A DNA stretch of 18,425 nt from Dehalococcoidia bacterium (GTDB taxonomy: Bacteria; Chloroflexota; Dehalococcoidia; Tepidiformales; Tepidiformaceae), in the NCBI GenBank assembly GCA_023228745.1, contig JALOAP010000014.1, positions 1-18,425 of the forward strand, read 5' to 3'. This document shows, piece by piece, positions 15,034 to 18,425 of the stretch (position 1 is the first letter of the stretch; each line of letters begins with the position of its first letter). The notes under the pieces were generated by a model. It was not told where the DNA came from and searched no databases. It worked only from the letters and a program-made list of their open reading frames with translations. The translations under genes were made by a program, and so were the position numbers.

Positions 15034-15825
15034 ATGGCGACACTGAAGATCTCCTCCTGGAACGTCAACGGGCTGCGCGCGGCGTTGAAGAGCGGCGATG
15101 TGCAGAAGTGGCTGGAGACCTCCGCGCCCGACATCGTCGGCATGCAGGAGGTGAAGGCGACCGAGGAGCAGGTCGACGCCTCGGCCTGGACGACGCTTGG
15201 CTACGATGCGACCTGGCACTGCGCCGAACGCGCGGGCTACAGCGGGGCGCTCTTGCTGACGAAGCCCGAGCCGACTGCGATCCAGTGCGGCCTTGGCATC
15301 GAAGAGTTCGACCGCGAAGGGCGTGTCATCCAGGCGGACTATCCATGGTTCACGGTCATCACCGCGTACTTCCCGAACGGCGGGAACAAAGGCGTCCGGC
15401 TGCCGTACAAGTACGCCTTCTACGCGGCCTTCCTCGACCACATCAACGCCCTGCGCGCCGCTGGCAGGTCGATCATCTTCATGGGCGACCTGAACGTGGC
15501 GCACACGGAGTTGGATGTCGCGCGGCCCGACGAGGCGCTCAAGGGTACGGGCTTCCTGCCAGAAGAACGCGCATGGATCGACCGGCTGCACGAGCATGGC
15601 TACGTCGACACCTTCCGGGCGCTCCACCCGGACGAACGCGACGCCTATACCTACTGGGATGCCTGGCGGGACCGTCGCGCGCGCAACGTGGGCTGGCGCA
15701 TCGACTATGTCTGGGTCACGCCGGACCTGCTCCCGGCAGTGCGTTCCGCGTTCCACGAAACCCAGGTCTTCGGCTCCGACCACTGCCCCGTGGGCATCAC
15801 GATCGAAGTTCCGGACGTTCGGTAG
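15034..15825 (+). CDS. xth: Exodeoxyribonuclease III (AP endonuclease)
   Basis: A 263-residue member of the ExoIII/APE1 endonuclease-exonuclease-phosphatase family, acting in base excision repair. It cleaves 5' to abasic sites and removes 3' blocks. Visible residues: N10 (SWNVNGLRA), metal ligand E39 (QEVKA), YSGALLLTK, G151-D152-L153-N154 (catalytic D and N), the conserved NVAHTELDVARP, GWRIDYVWV, and D249-H250 (GSDHCPV). Length matches ExoIII (about 260). ATG at 15034 has GGAAGG 7 nt upstream, partly overlapping the previous stop codon. It is the third gene of the amidohydrolase operon. Confidence 0.96.
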   Translation: MATLKISSWNVNGLRAALKSGDVQKWLETSAPDIVGMQEVKATEEQVDASAWTTLGYDATWHCAERAGYSGALLLTKPEPTAIQCGLGIEEFDREGRVIQADYPWFTVITAYFPNGGNKGVRLPYKYAFYAAFLDHINALRAAGRSIIFMGDLNVAHTELDVARPDEALKGTGFLPEERAWIDRLHEHGYVDTFRALHPDERDAYTYWDAWRDRRARNVGWRIDYVWVTPDLLPAVRSAFHETQVFGSDHCPVGITIEVPDVR

Positions 15826-15962
15826 TAGACCGCGAGATCTCTCGCACGCTGACTGCTACGGCGTCGAAATCCCCGCGGAGCGTCGTTCGCCCTTCCGCAA
15901 TTCGCCCCACGGCATGCTCTTTCGCAAGCGCGGCCACGGCCGCCACTTGTTGGAGGTTACGT

Positions 15963-16436
15963 ATGCCTGCAGGCACGGACGCGATCAAACTCCTGAAGGA
16001 CGACCACAACAAGGTCAAAGACCTGTTCGCAGAATTCGAAAAGGCCGACGGGCGCAGCAAGAAGCGCATTGCGAAGGAAACCATCCTCGAACTGGAAGTA
16101 CACGCCAAGCTAGAAGAAGAGATCTTCTACCCGAAGTTCCTTGAGACCGTAAAGGACGAGATGATCACCGCGGAAGCGGAGGAAGAGCACCACGTCGCAG
16201 AAACGGTCATGGACGAACTGAAGCAGATGCTGCAGTCATCCGGCACCGATGTGCACTTCGACGCCAAGTACATGGTCCTCGCTGAAAACGTGAAGCATCA
16301 CATCCAGGAAGAAGAGAAAGAGATGCTTCCAAAGGCGGAGAAGAAGATGGGCAAGGAGATGCTCGCAGATCTCGGCGAGCAGATGGTCCAGCGCAAGGAG
16401 CAACTCATGAAGGAGATGAGCGCGGCCATGGCGTGA
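15963..16436 (+). CDS. Hemerythrin-like HHE domain protein
   Basis: A 157-residue cytoplasmic, all-helical protein with the cation-binding hemerythrin fold. Candidate di-iron ligands are H15 (DDHNKV), H47 and E51 (HAKLEEE), H76/H77 (EEHHVAE), and H112/H113 with E116/E117 (KHHIQEEE). The C-terminal 30 residues form a charged helix (KKMGKEMLADLGEQMVQR). Such proteins bind oxygen, sense or scavenge NO or peroxide, or store iron. Start: ATG at 15963, GGAGG 6 nt upstream. Codons are rich in Lys/Glu, unlike the Arg/Ala-rich neighbours, as expected for this fold. It is monocistronic and ends in a strong hairpin. Confidence 0.92.
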   Translation: MPAGTDAIKLLKDDHNKVKDLFAEFEKADGRSKKRIAKETILELEVHAKLEEEIFYPKFLETVKDEMITAEAEEEHHVAETVMDELKQMLQSSGTDVHFDAKYMVLAENVKHHIQEEEKEMLPKAEKKMGKEMLADLGEQMVQRKEQLMKEMSAAMA

Positions 16437-16456
16437 TGGTCCCGCCGTCCAGGGCA

Positions 16457-16491
16457 AGCAGAAGGCCTCCCATCGAGGGAGGCCTTCTGCT
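16457..16491. terminator. Strong bidirectional hairpin between convergent genes
   Basis: A perfect 15-bp stem (AGCAGAAGGCCTCCC / GGGAGGCCTTCTGCT) with the loop ATCGA lies 20 nt after the HHE stop and 17 nt past the end of the convergent Usp gene. There is no U tract on either side. Stem strength and position support termination of both genes. Confidence 0.75.
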
Positions 16492-16508
16492 GTGCCGTTG
16501 ACGAGGCG

Positions 16509-17000
16509 CTATGGATACGTCACCTCGCCATCCTCGTGTACCACCGCCACCGGGCGCTGCGTCTCTTCCACCGCGTCCTTCACCGTCGCCTTTCGCAGCC
16601 GATCGAACAGGCCGGGCTCTTCCATGTCTGCCGGGAGCATGATGAGGTCTGCTTGCTGCTTATCGGCGTATTCAGCGAGCGCGTCGGCGCCCTTCTTGTC
16701 TGGTAGCCAGCCGAAGGCTTCGACACCGGCCGAGCGAGCGCGGCGCACCTGCTGCGCGATCGGATGGCGGCCCGCTCGCTCCAGGTCGTCCTCGGTGAGC
16801 AACGCTGACCAGTCTTCACGCTCCGTGTCGCCTGACCACTCGGTCGGCAGCGGGGCAGCGAACATCTGGGCTGCATCGATGTCGTAGAGGATGAGGCGAG
16901 CCTCAGCCTGTCGCGCGGTCTCCAGCGCAGCATCCAGCACGTTGTCGTAGCGGCCATCTTCGGATGTATAGGCAATGATGCAGGTGGGCGAAGTCGTCAC
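16509..17000 (-). CDS. Universal stress protein (UspA) family, ATP-motif-less
   Basis: A 163-residue alpha/beta protein with the Usp topology: first strand CIIAYTSEDG, LDAALETARQAEARLILYDID, then ADALAEYADKQQADLIMLP and the last strand RPVAVVHE. The canonical nucleotide motif GxxGx9GS between the fourth and fifth strands is not present (the segment reads ADMEEPGLFDRLRKATVK), so ATP binding as in MJ0577-type Usps is unlikely. It is then expected to be a non-ATP-binding, UspA-like regulator or stress protein. Start: GTG at 17000 with GGAGG 6 nt upstream. A TACAAC box lies about 27 nt upstream. It is divergent from glgX. Confidence 0.8.
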   Translation of the reverse strand: MTTSPTCIIAYTSEDGRYDNVLDAALETARQAEARLILYDIDAAQMFAAPLPTEWSGDTEREDWSALLTEDDLERAGRHPIAQQVRRARSAGVEAFGWLPDKKGADALAEYADKQQADLIMLPADMEEPGLFDRLRKATVKDAVEETQRPVAVVHEDGEVTYP

Positions 17001-17183
17001 GACTTACCTCCAGTCGGTTGGCACCTGTTGTATCGGGGCATCCATCGCACGCACATTACGGGTGCCGGCGCCTGCTCCCACCGGCGTGGCAGGGGCTGGT
17101 GGACCGCACTGCGAAGCTCGCTTGCGATGGCCCTGTAATGCCCCATCGCGCGATCTGGCCTCGCGGCTCCCCGGGCCACGGCC

Positions 17184-17189
17184 TACAGT
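17184..17189 (+). promoter_or_regulatory. Candidate -10 box (TACAGT) of glgX
   Basis: TACAGT lies 35 nt before the GTG at 17225, a leader of about 29 nt. No -35 hexamer is visible. The 224-bp divergent spacer is otherwise GC-rich with no gene. Confidence 0.35.
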
Positions 17190-17224
17190 GTCCGTTCCGA
17201 CTATCCCCTGACCGAGAGAATCTG

Positions 17225-18425
17225 GTGAGTTCAAGCAGCACCCAGGCCGAGTTTCGCACACTCCCCGGGCACCCGTATCCGCTCGGGGCCACGTGGGATG
17301 GCAGCGGCGTCAACTTCGCCCTTTTTTCCGAACACGCACACCGTGTCGAACTCTGCTTTTTCGACCCACAGGAGCCCTCACGCCAGGTTGCCTGCATCCC
17401 CATGCGCGAACAGACGGACCTCGTCTGGCACGTCTATGTACCGGAAGCCCGTCCCGGCTTCCTCTACGGCTACCGCGTTTACGGTCCGTTCGACCCCGCC
17501 CACGGGCTCCGCTTCAACTATCACAAGCTCCTGCTCGACCCATACGCGAAGGCGATCTCCGGCACGGTCGAGTGGACCGATGCAATGTTCGGCTACCCCG
17601 TCGATGGCGGCGAAGACCGGGATCTCTACATCGACCCGACGGACAGTGGACCCGGGATGCCGAAGGCAGTGGTGATTGAGCCCGCATTCTCGTGGGGCGA
17701 CGACCGCCTCCCGCGCATCCCCTGGCACAACACCGTGATTTACGAGTGCCACGTGAAGGGGTTCAGTAAGCTCAACACGGAGCTGCCGCCAGAGCTGCGG
17801 GGCACCTATGCCGGCCTCGCAGACTACCGCACGATTCGCTACCTGAAAGGGCTGGGCGTTACATCGATCGAGCTGATGCCGGTCCACCATTTCATCCACG
17901 AAAAGCACCTGCGCGAGCGTGGGCTGGTGAACTACTGGGGCTACAACTCTATCGGCTATTTCGCGCCCGATCCGCGCTACTCCACCACTCGCAGCCCGGG
18001 CCAGGTGGTGAACGAATTCAAGACGATGGTGAAGACGCTCCATAGGGAGGGCTTCGAGGTCCTTCTCGACGTGGTCTACAACCACACCGCTGAAGGGAAC
18101 CACCTTGGCCCCACCCTCGCCTTCCGTGGCATCGACAACCAGTCCTACTACCGGCTCACTGGCGACGGCCGCTATTACATGGACTACACCGGCACGGGCA
18201 ACACGCTGAACATGCTGCACCCGCGTGTGATCCAGCTCATCATGGATAGCCTGCGCTACTGGGTGCAGGAGATGCACGTCGATGGCTTCCGCTTCGACCT
18301 CGCGGCGACCCTCGCGCGGGAACTGCACGAAGTGGACCGCCTCAGCGCCTTCTTCGACATCATTCACCAGGACCCGGTGCTTTCGCAGGTCAAGCTCATC
18401 GCGGAACCCTGGGACATCGGGGAAG
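17225..18425 (+). CDS. glgX: Glycogen debranching enzyme GlgX (5' part, open at window edge)
   Basis: The first 400 codons of a GH13 isoamylase-type debranching enzyme, which removes alpha-1,6 branches from phosphorylase-trimmed glycogen. An N-terminal CBM48 domain (about 10-115; GATWDGSGVNFALFSEHA, YGYRVYGPFDPAHGLRFN) precedes the TIM barrel. Catalytic elements seen: DVVYNHTAEG (282-291), GFRFDLA with nucleophile D358, and EPWD with general acid E394. The rest, including the third catalytic Asp, lies outside the window; family members are about 700 residues. The start is GTG at 17225 with a weak GAGAG 6 nt upstream. It is transcribed away from the Usp gene. TreX/GlgX-type trehalose pathways remain an alternative role. 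Confidence 0.95.
   Translation, partial: MSSSSTQAEFRTLPGHPYPLGATWDGSGVNFALFSEHAHRVELCFFDPQEPSRQVACIPMREQTDLVWHVYVPEARPGFLYGYRVYGPFDPAHGLRFNYHKLLLDPYAKAISGTVEWTDAMFGYPVDGGEDRDLYIDPTDSGPGMPKAVVIEPAFSWGDDRLPRIPWHNTVIYECHVKGFSKLNTELPPELRGTYAGLADYRTIRYLKGLGVTSIELMPVHHFIHEKHLRERGLVNYWGYNSIGYFAPDPRYSTTRSPGQVVNEFKTMVKTLHREGFEVLLDVVYNHTAEGNHLGPTLAFRGIDNQSYYRLTGDGRYYMDYTGTGNTLNMLHPRVIQLIMDSLRYWVQEMHVDGFRFDLAATLARELHEVDRLSAFFDIIHQDPVLSQVKLIAEPWDIGE

Noticed and set aside
15832..15845. Short hairpin GCGAG/CTCGC after xth as a terminator
   Set aside because: Only 5 bp with no U tract; too weak to call.
15930..15943. Dyad GCGGCC-AC-GGCCGC before the hemerythrin-like gene
   Set aside because: Short, pure G/C and expected by chance in this composition; no promoter element was found beside it.
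15108..15962. Possible fusion of an upstream frame with the hemerythrin-like protein (442 residues)
   Set aside because: The upstream part is a shifted-frame shadow of xth; GGAGG and ATG at 15963 mark the true start.

Overview
The window is 18.4 kb of high-GC, densely coding bacterial chromosome. Gene style (frequent GTG/TTG starts, high-GC codon use, sigmaA-like -10 boxes of the type TACAGT/TACACT) and content point to a free-living bacterium, most likely of the phylum Chloroflexota. That placement is an inference from how the proteins look, not from a marker gene. No rRNA, tRNA, CRISPR array, prophage or complete insertion sequence was found.

Layout. 1-1557: edge of a truncated minus-strand ORF, a zinc alcohol dehydrogenase (minus), and a 361-bp hairpin-rich intergenic region. 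1558-2226: a four-helix membrane protein built from two copies of one two-helix unit, closed by a strong hairpin. 2236-3950: a NodI/NodJ-type ABC-2 exporter (minus), ATPase and permease translationally coupled, with a good promoter at 4084-4112. 4201-5031: a TPR protein with an unusual beta-rich domain and acidic tail (minus). 5141-6758: a YkgJ-type cysteine-cluster protein and an EamA/DMT exporter (plus). 6802-7188: a VOC/glyoxalase gene that appears to be cut by a single in-frame TGA. 7371-8882: a DEAD-box RNA helicase and its terminator. 8837-8964: a small inverted-repeat element made of heptamers. 8979-13238: GlsB/YeaQ-type membrane protein, PriA and an MFS transporter, all on the minus strand. 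13347-15825: a probable plus-strand operon of amidohydrolase, an unknown polytopic membrane protein and exonuclease III. 15963-16491: hemerythrin-like HHE protein and a bidirectional terminator. 16509-17000: a divergent-type UspA protein (minus). 17225-end: GlgX glycogen debranching enzyme (plus), cut by the window edge.

Functional picture. Most genes are housekeeping or stress genes: replication restart (PriA), DNA repair (exonuclease III), RNA remodelling (DEAD-box), oxygen/iron handling (hemerythrin, YkgJ), general stress (Usp, GlsB), storage carbohydrate (GlgX) and efflux (NodIJ-type ABC, DMT, MFS). The less ordinary signals are the interrupted VOC gene, the duplicated LHxxxHH membrane protein, the heptamer inverted-repeat element, the TPR plus HIRAN-like protein, and a palindrome abutting a nearly leaderless promoter at 5115-5140. 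I did not see a convincing multi-gene novel defence or biosynthetic system.
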